NCBI RefSeq assembly: GCF_009758175.1
Contig: NZ_WRPM01000097.1
Coordinates: 1-64,000 of the forward strand
Length of the DNA stretch: 64,000 bases
Direction: 5' to 3'
Source of the DNA: Nesterenkonia alkaliphila
Lineage (GTDB): Bacteria > Actinomycetota > Actinomycetes > Actinomycetales > Micrococcaceae
The position numbers and the translations under genes are program-made. The notes below the pieces were generated by a model. The model was not told the DNA's origin. It did no database searches and saw nothing but the letters and a program-made list of their open reading frames with translations. Below, in pieces: positions 53,111 through 64,000 of the stretch (position 1 is the stretch's first letter; the number at the start of each line of letters is the position of its first letter).

Positions 53111-53968
53111 ATGCTCTTCGGCAAAAAGAAGAAGGACCAGCAGCAGAAGCCGCAGACCATCAAAGAGGCGCTTGCCGCCGAGGCGGTCGAGGAAGATGTC
53201 GAGATCACCGAGGCCGAGGTCTCCGGTGAGGAAGATGCGGTCTCCGGTGACCAGCAGGAGATCACCGAACCGGAGAGCCAGCAGAACGACGACGCCGCCG
53301 CTGAGGATGTGCCCAAATCCGGCTTCGAGCCCGGTCCCGGCCCCCGTGACGCCAAGGATGTGGAGTCCACCAAGGGCTATATCGACTTCGGGGCCATCCT
53401 GGTACCGGCCGCCAAGGGTCAGAAGATCCGCCTGGACATCGATCAGAAGACCAAGCGGGTGGTGTCCCTGACCATCAGCATCGGTCAGGCCAGCATCCAG
53501 CTCCAGGCGTTCTCAGCCCCCAAATCTGGGGGCATCTGGGAGGATGTCCGGGGTCAGATTCAGGAGTCGGTGACTAAGCAGAAGGGCCGTACCAAGATGA
53601 TCGAGGGCCGGTTCGGCCCCGAGCTGCACGCCCGGGTCCCCACCGTGCTCAAGGACGGCCGCCAGGGTTGGCGGGCCGCCCGCTTCATCGGCTTCGAGGG
53701 CAGCCGCTGGTTCCTGCGCGGTGTGATCGGCGGCCGCGGGGCCATCGACCGCAAAGCCTCCCTTGGAGTGGAGGAGCTGTTCTCCCGGATCATCGTCAAC
53801 CGTGGAGATGATCCGCTTCCCCCGCGTGAGCTGCTCAAGCTCAATCCGCCCGCCGGCGCCAAGCGAGTGGTGGTGCCTAAGGGGCAGAACCCTGCCGAAG
53901 CCGGCTCCCAGCCCAATCGCACCAATGGGGTGCCCGAGGCCGCAAAGCGCGACACCGACGGGTCATGA
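53111..53968 (+). CDS. DUF3710 family protein
   Basis: 285 residues. A basic start (MLFGKKKKDQQQK) and an acidic disordered stretch with NDDAAAED precede the DUF3710 core (about 80-250: KGYIDFGAILVPA, ARVPTVLKDGRQGWRAARF, FLRGVIGGRGA). The function is unknown; as far as I know the order dut-DUF3710-DUF3159 is conserved in actinobacteria. AAGGAGACGC precedes the ATG. It overlaps the next gene by four bases. Confidence 0.9.
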   Translation: MLFGKKKKDQQQKPQTIKEALAAEAVEEDVEITEAEVSGEEDAVSGDQQEITEPESQQNDDAAAEDVPKSGFEPGPGPRDAKDVESTKGYIDFGAILVPAAKGQKIRLDIDQKTKRVVSLTISIGQASIQLQAFSAPKSGGIWEDVRGQIQESVTKQKGRTKMIEGRFGPELHARVPTVLKDGRQGWRAARFIGFEGSRWFLRGVIGGRGAIDRKASLGVEELFSRIIVNRGDDPLPPRELLKLNPPAGAKRVVVPKGQNPAEAGSQPNRTNGVPEAAKRDTDGS

Positions 53969-54666
53969 GCTCCTCCTCGCCCCCCTCTGCAGACCAGTTC
54001 GGTGCCCAGCTCTCCGGTACCGCCGCCAAGCGCATCTCCACCCGGGAGGACGGTTCCCTAGATGTGATGGGTTCGGTGGGCGGGGTGCGCGGCATCGTGG
54101 AGGCGGGGCTGCCGGCCACCGCTTTCCTCACCGCCTACCTCCTGACTGATGACTTGGCTGTGGCGATCGGCCTGGCCATAGCCATCGGGGTGCTCTTCAC
54201 TCTGGCCCGGCTGCTGCAGCGCGGCTCCCTGGTGCAGTCCTTCTCCGGTCTGGCGGGGGTGCTCATCTGCGCTGCCTTCGCCCATTTCTCCGGCGAAGCC
54301 CGCGGCTACTACGTACCAGGATTCTTCATCAACGCCGGGTACATCCTGGGGCTGAGCCTCTCAGTGGCTCTGCGCTGGCCTGCCATGGGCATCCTCTTCG
54401 GGCTCATCCGGGGAGAGGGGTTTCAGTGGCGGCAGGATGCCCTGCGGCGCCGCCGGTACGCCCTGGCCACCTGGTTGATCACCGCAGTGCTGGCCTCCCG
54501 GCTCGTGGTGCAGCTGCCGCTGTACTTTGCGGAGAATGAGGCAGCTCTGGGGGTCACTAGAGTAGCCATGGGGGTTCCGCTCTACGCCTTCGCGCTCTGG
54601 CTGGGATGGATGATCACCCGCGAGACCCCGGCCGTCGAGGACGCCGAGCAGAAGTCCACCGGATGA
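53965..54666 (+). CDS. DUF3159 family integral membrane protein
   Basis: 233 residues with about five or six membrane helices (ATAFLTAYLLTDDLAVAIGLAIAI, LAGVLICAAFAHF, YILGLSLSVALRWPAMGILF, LATWLITAVLASRLVVQLPLY, VPLYAFALWLGWM). The hallmark GSVGGVRGIVEAGLPATAF sits before the first helix. The function is unknown. It is coupled by ATGA overlaps to DUF3710 upstream and the methyltransferase downstream. Confidence 0.9.
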   Translation: MSSSSPPSADQFGAQLSGTAAKRISTREDGSLDVMGSVGGVRGIVEAGLPATAFLTAYLLTDDLAVAIGLAIAIGVLFTLARLLQRGSLVQSFSGLAGVLICAAFAHFSGEARGYYVPGFFINAGYILGLSLSVALRWPAMGILFGLIRGEGFQWRQDALRRRRYALATWLITAVLASRLVVQLPLYFAENEAALGVTRVAMGVPLYAFALWLGWMITRETPAVEDAEQKSTG

Positions 54667-56093
54667 CCGGGTCCCGGGTGCTCACGCTCACCGTCGGGAC
54701 GATGTCCCACGGCGGGCACTGTGTGGCCCGACATGAAGGCCGGGTGGTGTTTGTCCGGCATGCAGTGCCCGGGGAGACCGTCCGCGCAGTGGTCACCGAC
54801 GGCGACCCCTCCGCCCGGTTCTGGCGCGCCGATGTGATCGATGTCCTCGAAGCCTCCGACCACCGCCGCCGGCACCCCTGGAAACAGGCTGATGCACTGC
54901 GCGCCTATGACCATGACCAGGTCCCGGTGGGCGGGGCCGACTACGGGCATATCACCGATATCCACCAGCGCCGGCTGAAGTCCCACGTCTTTAGGGACAC
55001 TATGCAGCGGATCGGCGGTATTGATATCAGCGGTCTGGACCTCACCGGCTTCGGTCCCGACGGGGAGCTGCCGGTTCAGCAGCTGCCCGGGGCCGACGGC
55101 TCAGGTATGCATTGGCGCACCCGGGTGAGCTTCGGCGTGGCCGGCGGCTCCCTGGCGATGAAGCCCAACCGCAGCAATGATCTGATAGCCCTGCGTGCCA
55201 TGCCGCTGGCGGTGGAGGCAGTGGGCGCCTCGGGCATCTTCAGCTGGGACTTCACCGGGGCTGTGACGGTCGACGCCGTGGCCCCCGGTGGCGAGCCGCC
55301 ACTCACCCTGATAGTGCGCACCGATCCTGCCTCCGGCGATCAGCAGCGCCGCGCACTGGCAGAGAGGCTGGACCAGTATGCCGAGTTCGCCCCCGGGGTG
55401 GGCAGCATCATTCTGGCGGTGCCTAAGCAGGCCAGCCGGCGCCGCCGGTACAGTCAGCTGCGGCCCACCATGGTGGACTATCAGGTGCTCACCGGTGAAC
55501 GCATGATCACCGAGCCGCTGCCGGCTGCAGTGGATGGTCGCAGCAGCGTGCAGCTGCCCCCGGAGGGGTTCTGGCAGATTCACCGAAGCGCCCCGCGCAC
55601 TCTGGTCGAACAGGTGGACCAGTTCGCCGGGCTGGGACCCGGCGGCACCGCCGTGGACCTCTACGCCGGGGCTGGGCTGTTCACCGCCTGGGCCGCCTCC
55701 CGGGTGGGGGAGAGCGGGCAGGTGCTCTCCGTGGAGGCCGCCGAAGGCACCTCAGCAGCTGCTCAGAGGCTCTTCAGAGGCCTCCCCTCAGTGGAGGTGG
55801 TCAATGCTTCGGCAGAAACGGTGGCCGCCCGCTTGGAGTCTGCTGACGTCGTCGTACTGGACCCGCCCCGTGCCGGTGCAGCCAAAACCGTGCTGGAGGG
55901 GCTCAGTGCCTCACAGCCGCAACGGATCGTCTATGTCTCCTGCGATCCGGCCTCCTTCGCCAGGGACGCTCGGGTGCTCGCTGAGCTGGGTTGGCAGATC
56001 CGTGATCTGGCCCTGCTGGACATGTACCCGAATACTCACCACATGGAATCTGTTGCACTCTTTGAACCACATTCATCTGCGGCCACGCGGTGA
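54663..56093 (+). CDS. Class I SAM-dependent RNA methyltransferase (TrmA/RlmD-like)
   Basis: 476 residues. An N-terminal TRAM-like RNA-binding domain (LTLTVGTMSHGGHCVARHEGR) precedes the Rossmann methyltransferase: DLYAGAGLFT binds SAM, DVVVLDPPRAGA follows, and the catalytic cysteine is in YVSCDPASFARD. That fits m5U (uracil-5) RNA methyltransferases of the RumA/TrmA group. The four-cysteine Fe-S motif of E. coli RlmD is not seen. Start at 54663 by ATGA overlap with DUF3159; the open frame extends further upstream but inside that gene. Confidence 0.92.
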   Translation: MTGSRVLTLTVGTMSHGGHCVARHEGRVVFVRHAVPGETVRAVVTDGDPSARFWRADVIDVLEASDHRRRHPWKQADALRAYDHDQVPVGGADYGHITDIHQRRLKSHVFRDTMQRIGGIDISGLDLTGFGPDGELPVQQLPGADGSGMHWRTRVSFGVAGGSLAMKPNRSNDLIALRAMPLAVEAVGASGIFSWDFTGAVTVDAVAPGGEPPLTLIVRTDPASGDQQRRALAERLDQYAEFAPGVGSIILAVPKQASRRRRYSQLRPTMVDYQVLTGERMITEPLPAAVDGRSSVQLPPEGFWQIHRSAPRTLVEQVDQFAGLGPGGTAVDLYAGAGLFTAWAASRVGESGQVLSVEAAEGTSAAAQRLFRGLPSVEVVNASAETVAARLESADVVVLDPPRAGAAKTVLEGLSASQPQRIVYVSCDPASFARDARVLAELGWQIRDLALLDMYPNTHHMESVALFEPHSSAATR

Positions 56094-56197
56094 GTGTTAC
56101 CTAAACAGAGCGGTCCGCCGCTATGAGTAGGATGGATGTTGATTAGCGCGCACCCATGCGCTGTGTCAGCCCGCCAACGAGACTAAGGAGTCTAAGC

Positions 56198-59035
<2,838 letters not shown>

Positions 59036-59054
59036 CGGATCGTCCGCACTGAAC

Positions 59055-59092
59055 CGAAGGGGGCTCCGGGCAGATGCCCGGGGCCCCCTTCG
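59055..59092. terminator. Strong bidirectional hairpin after acnA
   Basis: A 17-bp stem (59055-59071 with 59076-59092, one G-U pair) closes a 4-base loop AGAT. It lies between the convergent acnA and glycosyltransferase genes; T residues are sparse on both sides. Confidence 0.8.
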
Positions 59093-59110
59093 TGTGTCCT
59101 GAGGGCGTCC

Positions 59111-60232
59111 CTAGAGGGCCCGGGAGGCCAGATCCTGGATGTTCTGAGTGCCCTCCACCAGGACTCGGTAGATCCGCTCGTAGCCTTCGGCCATGACCGG
59201 AAGATCGAACCTCTGCTCGGCCCAGGCGCGAATGGTCCGCGGGTCCAGTGCGCAGGCGCGTGCCACGGCACCGGGGAGCTGGTCAACTCGATCCACCACG
59301 ATCCCGCTGATGCCTTCGGCCACCACCTCCGGTACGCTGCCGCGGCAGGTGGCGATCACGGGGGTTCCACAGGCCATAGCTTCCACCATGACCATCCCGA
59401 AGGGCTCCTCCCACTGGATGGGGAACATCAAGGCCGATGCCTGGGAGAACAGTTCCCGCTTGAGCACGGCGTCAGCCTCGCCCACGTATTCGGCATCTGC
59501 GCCCAGGCGTGCGCGTACCTGCTCGTCGAAGTACTTCTGCTCCGGTGCCTCGCTGAGCTTACCGGCCAGTACTATGCGCCGGCCCGCAGCCCGGGCGGCG
59601 TCGATGGCCAGATGAGCACCCTTATCAGGGCTGAAGCGCCCGATCCACAGCAGGAAGTCCTCCTTATCTTCACGGTAGGGGAAGCTCGCGACGTCCACCG
59701 CATTGTGAACCGTCCCGATCCAATTGAGATCCGGGGCCAGTCTCCGCTGGGCGTCCGAGATGGCGATGATGTCCACTGCGGCCCCCAGGCGCCGGAAGTA
59801 CTCCCCATTGAGCCCAGTGACCGGCCCGTGCATCGTGGTCACTGTGGGCATCTGCCGGCCGGCTGCCAGCAGGGGCCCGGCCAGTGAGTGATCATGGACG
59901 ATATCCAGGTCCAGGTCCCGCAGGGCCTGGGCGGTCTGGGCTGCGGCGATGACCTCCGGCATAGGATCGGCCCCCAGCATCTCGCTGGGCGGGCGCTCGA
60001 AGACGCTGATGTGCTGCTGGGCCTGGGTGCCGTTGCGGCCTGCCGAGAGCAGGACCACCTGGTGCCCGCGCAGCACCAGCTGGTCGGTCAGGGCGGCCAC
60101 GACGGCCTCCGTGCCCCCGTAACCCTTGGGTGGCAGCTCAAACCAGGGCGGGGCGATCATGCCGATGCGCAGGGGCCGAATCTCGCCGTGGATCGGAGAG
60201 GTGTTCTCAGGTACATGAGTAGCGATGGACAT
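59111..60232 (-). CDS. Family 4 glycosyltransferase
   Basis: 373 residues, GT-B fold. The N-lobe begins RIGMIAPPWFELPPKGYGGTE, the usual GT4 glycine-rich donor loop. The C-lobe shows LLWIGRFSPDKGAHLAID and the EX7E motif in WEEPFGMVMVEAMACGTPVIA. It transfers a sugar from a nucleotide sugar to an unknown acceptor. It is divergent from a glycogen-debranching-like gene, a pairing that hints at alpha-glucan or oligosaccharide metabolism. CGGAGG lies about 12 bases before the ATG. Confidence 0.9.
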   Translation of the reverse strand: MSIATHVPENTSPIHGEIRPLRIGMIAPPWFELPPKGYGGTEAVVAALTDQLVLRGHQVVLLSAGRNGTQAQQHISVFERPPSEMLGADPMPEVIAAAQTAQALRDLDLDIVHDHSLAGPLLAAGRQMPTVTTMHGPVTGLNGEYFRRLGAAVDIIAISDAQRRLAPDLNWIGTVHNAVDVASFPYREDKEDFLLWIGRFSPDKGAHLAIDAARAAGRRIVLAGKLSEAPEQKYFDEQVRARLGADAEYVGEADAVLKRELFSQASALMFPIQWEEPFGMVMVEAMACGTPVIATCRGSVPEVVAEGISGIVVDRVDQLPGAVARACALDPRTIRAWAEQRFDLPVMAEGYERIYRVLVEGTQNIQDLASRAL

Positions 60233-60362
60233 GGTGACGCAGTGCCTCCGTGGGACAAATCAGAGCCAATGGATACCTGCAACTCGGGTGCTAAAAGACT
60301 TGCATTTGAAGTTGTAACTAATATTCTGTCCAAGTGCAAGGCGTCGACTCTAAGGAGCGCAT
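60233..60362. promoter_or_regulatory. AT-rich divergent promoter region (glycosyltransferase / debranching-like gene)
   Basis: Markedly lower GC than its surroundings. It contains CTTGCA at 60299-60304 and TGCAAG at 60335-60340 as an inverted pair and a TATTCT hexamer near 60323 that could be a -10. AAGGAG precedes the ATG at 60363. A common regulator for both genes, such as the MerR protein downstream, is possible. Confidence 0.5.
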
Positions 60363-62492
60363 ATGGGATCAGAATCACATGCGGATGTCCGCCCCACAGG
60401 CCTTCCTGCGGTCTCCCTGCCGCAGACCCAGGTCACTCTGGTGGAAGGCTCCACGTTCTGCGTATCCGGGGTTCACGGGGACGTCCAGCCCGGCCGGGCC
60501 GAAGGCCTCTTTGTTCGCGACACCCGGGTCATCTCCCACTGGGAACTGCGCATCGACGGCGAGCCCCTAGAGGCACTCACCGTCATCCCGGGGGAACCTT
60601 TCGAGCAGCGGTTCATCAGCCGGGCCCCCGCCAGGGCGGGCCTAGTTGAGCCCACCCTGATTGTGGAGCGCCGTCGCCTGGTGGGACAGGGGATGCGTGA
60701 GGACATCACCGTGCGAAACTACGGCGCCGAGGCCGCCGGGATCCACCTGACACTCACCGCTGACGCTGATTTCGCCGATCTCTTCCAGGTCAAAGAGCGC
60801 GGCACCGGGGCCGTCGGCTCGGTGACCCACACTCAGGCAGGAAACGACCTGCTGTTCCGCGCCGAGCGAGGAGGCGAGCACCGCGGAGTGCGCGTCACCG
60901 CCGCCGGGGCCATCGCATCCCCCCACACTCTGACCTACCGGGCAGTGGTCCCCCCGCACGGAGAATGGTCCACCACAGTCAATGTCCATCCCTCAGCTAG
61001 TGGGCGGGAACTGGATATCGCCTTTCCGGCCGGCCAGGCGGTAGAAGCTGCTCAGCCTGCCCGCCGCATGCACAGCTGGCGGGAGAGAACCCCGCGCATC
61101 GAAGTGGCGAACACCGTGCTGGCATCGGCTCTGCGGACCAGCGAGCAGGACCTCGGTGCATTGCGCATCACTGATCCGGATCACCCCGAGGACGATGTCG
61201 TCGCCGCCGGAGCCCCCTGGTTCATGGCCCTCTTCGGACGGGACTCCCTGCTGACATCCTGGATGGTGCTGCCCTTCGCTCCTTCCCTGGTGCTGGGAAC
61301 CCTGACCACGCTGGCCCGCCTGCAAGGGGGGAGGGGGAATCCCATGACTGAGGAGGAGCCTGGCAAGATCCTTCACGAGGTTCGCCACGGCGCGGATCTC
61401 TCGCTCGCACTGGGCGGCGACAGCGTCTACTACGGCTCCATCGACTCCACCCCGCTGTTCCTCATGCTCACCGGCCGGGCACTGCGCTGGGGCACCCCGC
61501 CTGAGGAGCTGCTGCCCCTGCAGCAAGCAGTTCGAGCTGCCGCGCAGTGGCTGGTCCGATCCGGAGACCGCGATGGGGACGGCTTCCTGGAGTATCAACG
61601 CAGCTCGGACAGGGGACTGGCCAACCAGGGCTGGAAGGACAGTCACGATTCCATCGCCACCTCCGCAGGGCGGCAGGCCGTGACACCCATTGCTCTGGCA
61701 GAGGTGCAGGGCTACGCCTACGCGGCCTATCTGGCGGTGGCCGAACTGGAGGAGGCCTGGGGCCATCCCGAGCAGGGCCAGGGGTGGCGCCGGCGAGCCG
61801 CGGAACTGAAGGAGCGTTTCCACACAGCCTTCTGGATGCCGCAGCACAGCTTCTACGCTCTGGCCTTGGATGGGCACAAGAACCAGGTAGATGCCCTGAG
61901 CTCCAATATCGGCCACTGTCTCTGGACGGGCATCGTGGATGAAGACCACGCCGGGAAGGTGGTGGACAGGCTGATCAGTGCCGATCTGTTCAGCGGATTC
62001 GGCATCCGCACCCGTTCGGCCTCTTCGGCGATCTTCAATCCGGCCAGCTACCACAACGGTTCGGTCTGGCCTCATGACACCGTGCTGGGAGCCGCGGGTA
62101 TGGCCCGGTACGGATTCCGGGAGGCCGCGCTCACTGTGCTCACCGCCCTGACAGACGCCCTGGAGGCCTTCGGCGGACGCCTGCCCGAACTGTTCTGCGG
62201 GTTCTCACGAGCGGATATGCCGATCCCGGTGCCCTACCCCACCTCCTGCTCGCCCCAGGCCTGGGCCGCCGCAGTGCCTTACGAGATGCTGCGAATCGCT
62301 CTGGATCTGGAGGTGGATGTGCTCGCCGGGCGAGTGGATGCTGCACCGGCTCCGGCCCTGTTCGGAACGCTGAGCGTGCACGGAATCTCCCTTGGCGCGC
62401 ACGGCTGGTTGGACGTAGTGGCTGATCAGCAGAATATCCGCCTGGAAGGCCTGCCGGAGCGATTCAGGGGTCCTCTGCCCGCTACACTGTGA
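60363..62492 (+). CDS. Glycogen-debranching-family glycosidase (amylo-alpha-1,6-glucosidase-like)
   Basis: 709 residues. The N-terminal beta-sandwich of the glycogen debranching N-terminal family spans about residues 20-210 (LVEGSTFCVSGVHGDVQPG, EGLFVRDTRVISHWEL). An (alpha/alpha)6 barrel follows, with AGAPWFMALFGRDSLLTSW and EFEYQRS-like DGFLEYQRSSDRGLANQGWKDS, typical of this family; YHNGSVWPHDT and a late GFSRADMPIPVPYPTSC region complete the active cleft. It probably hydrolyses an alpha-glucoside or glucan; the substrate is unproven. AAGGAG precedes the ATG. The MerR gene follows after seven bases. Confidence 0.9.
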   Translation: MGSESHADVRPTGLPAVSLPQTQVTLVEGSTFCVSGVHGDVQPGRAEGLFVRDTRVISHWELRIDGEPLEALTVIPGEPFEQRFISRAPARAGLVEPTLIVERRRLVGQGMREDITVRNYGAEAAGIHLTLTADADFADLFQVKERGTGAVGSVTHTQAGNDLLFRAERGGEHRGVRVTAAGAIASPHTLTYRAVVPPHGEWSTTVNVHPSASGRELDIAFPAGQAVEAAQPARRMHSWRERTPRIEVANTVLASALRTSEQDLGALRITDPDHPEDDVVAAGAPWFMALFGRDSLLTSWMVLPFAPSLVLGTLTTLARLQGGRGNPMTEEEPGKILHEVRHGADLSLALGGDSVYYGSIDSTPLFLMLTGRALRWGTPPEELLPLQQAVRAAAQWLVRSGDRDGDGFLEYQRSSDRGLANQGWKDSHDSIATSAGRQAVTPIALAEVQGYAYAAYLAVAELEEAWGHPEQGQGWRRRAAELKERFHTAFWMPQHSFYALALDGHKNQVDALSSNIGHCLWTGIVDEDHAGKVVDRLISADLFSGFGIRTRSASSAIFNPASYHNGSVWPHDTVLGAAGMARYGFREAALTVLTALTDALEAFGGRLPELFCGFSRADMPIPVPYPTSCSPQAWAAAVPYEMLRIALDLEVDVLAGRVDAAPAPALFGTLSVHGISLGAHGWLDVVADQQNIRLEGLPERFRGPLPATL

Positions 62493-62499
62493 GGCTGAG

Positions 62500-62847
62500 A
62501 TGAACAACACTCCCGCCGAGACCCGCGCCGGCCAGCAGGCGGACACCCTGCTGGGGGATACCTCAGCGCCCTTCTACACCATCGGCCAGGTCGCAGAGCT
62601 TCTGGGCATCCAGCCAGCCGCTCTGCGGCGCCTGGATGATCAGGAGATCGTCTCCCCGGAGCGCTCCGAGGGCGGCCAACGGCGCTATTCCCAGGACGAG
62701 GTGGAGCAGCTGCGCCAGGTCATGGCCCTCACCGAGGAGGGCGTGACCCTGCCCGGAGTGCGCAAGGTGATGGAACTGCAGCAGCAGGTGGAACAGCTCA
62801 GAGAAGAGGTCGCCGAACTCCGAGGCGAGGAGACCGAGAGCCCCTGA
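62500..62847 (+). CDS. MerR family transcriptional regulator
   Basis: 115 residues. The helix-turn-helix begins FYTIGQVAELLGIQPAALRR and continues with the wing ERSEGGQRRYSQDEVEQL. A second helix pair (VMALTEEGVTLPGVRKVMEL) leads into a coiled coil (QQQVEQLREEVAELRGEE). There is no effector domain beyond the coiled coil, which is like HspR-type MerR proteins. GAGG lies 5 bases before the ATG. Probably co-transcribed with the debranching-like gene, which it may regulate. Confidence 0.9.
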   Translation: MNNTPAETRAGQQADTLLGDTSAPFYTIGQVAELLGIQPAALRRLDDQEIVSPERSEGGQRRYSQDEVEQLRQVMALTEEGVTLPGVRKVMELQQQVEQLREEVAELRGEETESP

Positions 62848-62978
62848 AGCTCGCTGCGCACTTCGCGCTGTGCCTTATAGCGTCTGTGCAGGAAAAGTCC
62901 AGGTCAAGGTGGTGGGCTGGAGAGGGACCGAGTAGTTCAGGTTGTTTGAGAGTTTCGGCTCGAGGAGTTGGTCGTCAG

Positions 62979-64000
62979 ATGCGTATCGCCATTGTCGGAG
63001 CCACCGGGAACATCGGCTCTGCCCTGTTGGAGGAGCTCCATGGGCGTGAGGAGGTCAGCTCACTCCTGGGCATCGCCCGCAGGCTTCCGCAGCAGGACGC
63101 CGTCCCCTATACCTATGCCGAGTGGTCCTCTGCGGACATTCAGTTCCCAGAGTCCGTGGAGACCCTCACCGAGCTCTTCGACGGAGCCGACGCCGTGGTG
63201 CACCTGGCCTGGCTGATCCAGCCCAACAGCAAAAGAGAATTGCTGCGGCGGGTGAACGTGCAAGGCACCAAGCACGTGCTGGAAGCCGCAGCAGCGGCGG
63301 GGGTCAGCCGGGTAGCGGTGGCCTCCAGTGTGGGCGCCTACTCGCCGGTCTCTGATGACGCCCCCCGGGACGAGTCCTGGGGCACGGAGGGAATACCGGG
63401 CTCCCACTACAGCGAGGACAAGGCTGCCCAGGAACGGGTAATGGACGAGTTCGAGGCACTACACCCGGATACAGCCCTGGTGCGGATCCGCCCGGGGCTG
63501 ATCTTCCAGTCCGGAGCAGGTTCCGAGATCCAGCGGTACTTCGCCGGCTCCCTGGCCCCAGTGCAGCTGCTCAACATCGTTCGGCCTCCGATGCTGCCCA
63601 TGCCGAGGAACATCCGTTCTCAGGCCGTGCACTCCCGCGACGTCGCTGCGGCCTTCGCCGAAGCCCTCATCCAGGGGGCCAGGGGAGCGTTCAACATCGC
63701 CGCCGATGACCTGCTCACTGCCGAGACTATCGCCCGGGTGATCACCGGGCGTGAAACCGGCCGGGCCAGTCTCCCCATCCCGCTTGGGCCGTTGAAGCCC
63801 TTGGTCAAGGCCGCCAATCGCGCTCATCTGCTGCCCATGGACGAGGGCTGGCTGCAGATGGCTGAACAGGTGCCGGTGCTGGACACTACGAGGGCCAGGA
63901 CGGAGCTCGGCTGGCAGCCCACTGTCTCGGCCAAGGACGCCCTGGCCGAGCTGGTCGCGGGAATGAGCTCCGGTGCCGGGCGCGGGTCAGCCCCGATGCG
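62979..64000 (+). CDS. NAD-dependent epimerase/dehydratase family protein (3' end outside window)
   Basis: At least 340 residues, no stop before the window edge. The extended SDR nucleotide motif is RIAIVGATGNIGSALL at the N-terminus. ASSVGAYSP supplies the catalytic serine, and SHYSEDKAAQE has the Y-x3-K pair. A C-terminal substrate domain follows (FNIAADDLLTAETIARV). The substrate is unknown; it may be a sugar nucleotide or a quinone-like compound. GAGGAG lies 11 bases before the ATG. The 131-base gap to MerR shows no clear terminator. Confidence 0.88.
   Translation, partial: MRIAIVGATGNIGSALLEELHGREEVSSLLGIARRLPQQDAVPYTYAEWSSADIQFPESVETLTELFDGADAVVHLAWLIQPNSKRELLRRVNVQGTKHVLEAAAAAGVSRVAVASSVGAYSPVSDDAPRDESWGTEGIPGSHYSEDKAAQERVMDEFEALHPDTALVRIRPGLIFQSGAGSEIQRYFAGSLAPVQLLNIVRPPMLPMPRNIRSQAVHSRDVAAAFAEALIQGARGAFNIAADDLLTAETIARVITGRETGRASLPIPLGPLKPLVKAANRAHLLPMDEGWLQMAEQVPVLDTTRARTELGWQPTVSAKDALAELVAGMSSGAGRGSAPM

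Overview
The window is about 64 kb of GC-rich chromosome from an actinobacterium, most likely of the Micrococcales and probably the Micrococcaceae (genus not fixed by the sequence). Supporting this are: PanB beside GlnA2-GlnE and GlnA1-RDD, as in mycobacteria; a SufR-led suf operon; SepH; the actinobacterial families DUF3093, DUF3099, DUF3159, DUF3710, DUF4193 and DUF5998; polyphosphate glucokinase; a topoisomerase IV A subunit; and an oleA-oleBC-oleD cluster of the kind known from Micrococcus. Many genes have a TANNNT box 6-8 bases before an ATG or GTG, which implies leaderless transcripts and decides several starts. Apart from one possible gene cassette at 36.4-37.7 kb, the window looks like ordinary vertically inherited core and lineage-specific genome. 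There is no phage, transposase, rRNA or CRISPR.

Layout. 1-6.6 kb: a DEAD-box helicase cut by the window edge, an FAD/Rieske oxidoreductase, tRNA-Val(UAC), a map-ppgK operon, a 56-residue protein and panB. 6.6-18.4 kb: nitrogen assimilation (glnA2-glnE, glnA1) mixed with a thioesterase, a luciferase-like oxidoreductase, a lipoate-ligase-like protein, an acyl-CoA dehydrogenase-like protein, an RDD membrane protein and a beta-propeller lipoprotein. 18.4-29 kb: an ABC exporter-ctaA (heme A synthase) operon, an HExxH lipoprotein and the operon sufR-B-D-C-S-U-T ending at a clear terminator. 29-35.4 kb: an ABC-F ATPase, a half-length solute-binding lipoprotein with a CDF transporter, a DUF3099-small protein-SURF1 operon, and two SDR reductases.

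35.4-43.5 kb: an M56 membrane peptidase; an AbiEi/DUF559-type gene between two near-identical 72-bp palindromic repeats; a GNAT/acyl-CoA synthetase fusion; ParC; and a BlaI-type repressor. 43.5-48.3 kb: long-chain olefin biosynthesis genes. 48.3-59 kb: housekeeping and conserved actinobacterial genes ending with aconitase. 59-64 kb: a glycosyltransferase, a glycogen-debranching-like enzyme, a MerR regulator and an epimerase cut by the window edge.

The strongest unexplained signals are these. (1) Three copies of the perfect operator-like repeat TTCTAC-N5-GTAGAA. They lie before the ABC-ctaA operon, before the DUF3099-SURF1 operon and before blaI, suggesting that a BlaI/M56-type system controls cytochrome oxidase (heme A and SURF1) biogenesis. 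(2) The DUF559 gene bounded by 60-bp imperfect palindromes that include the last codons of the gene, like a cassette. (3) The 10-mer ACGACGCCGC, found 16 times, many of them in poorly conserved loops and linkers of unrelated proteins. (4) A SufR-type inverted repeat on the suf promoter.
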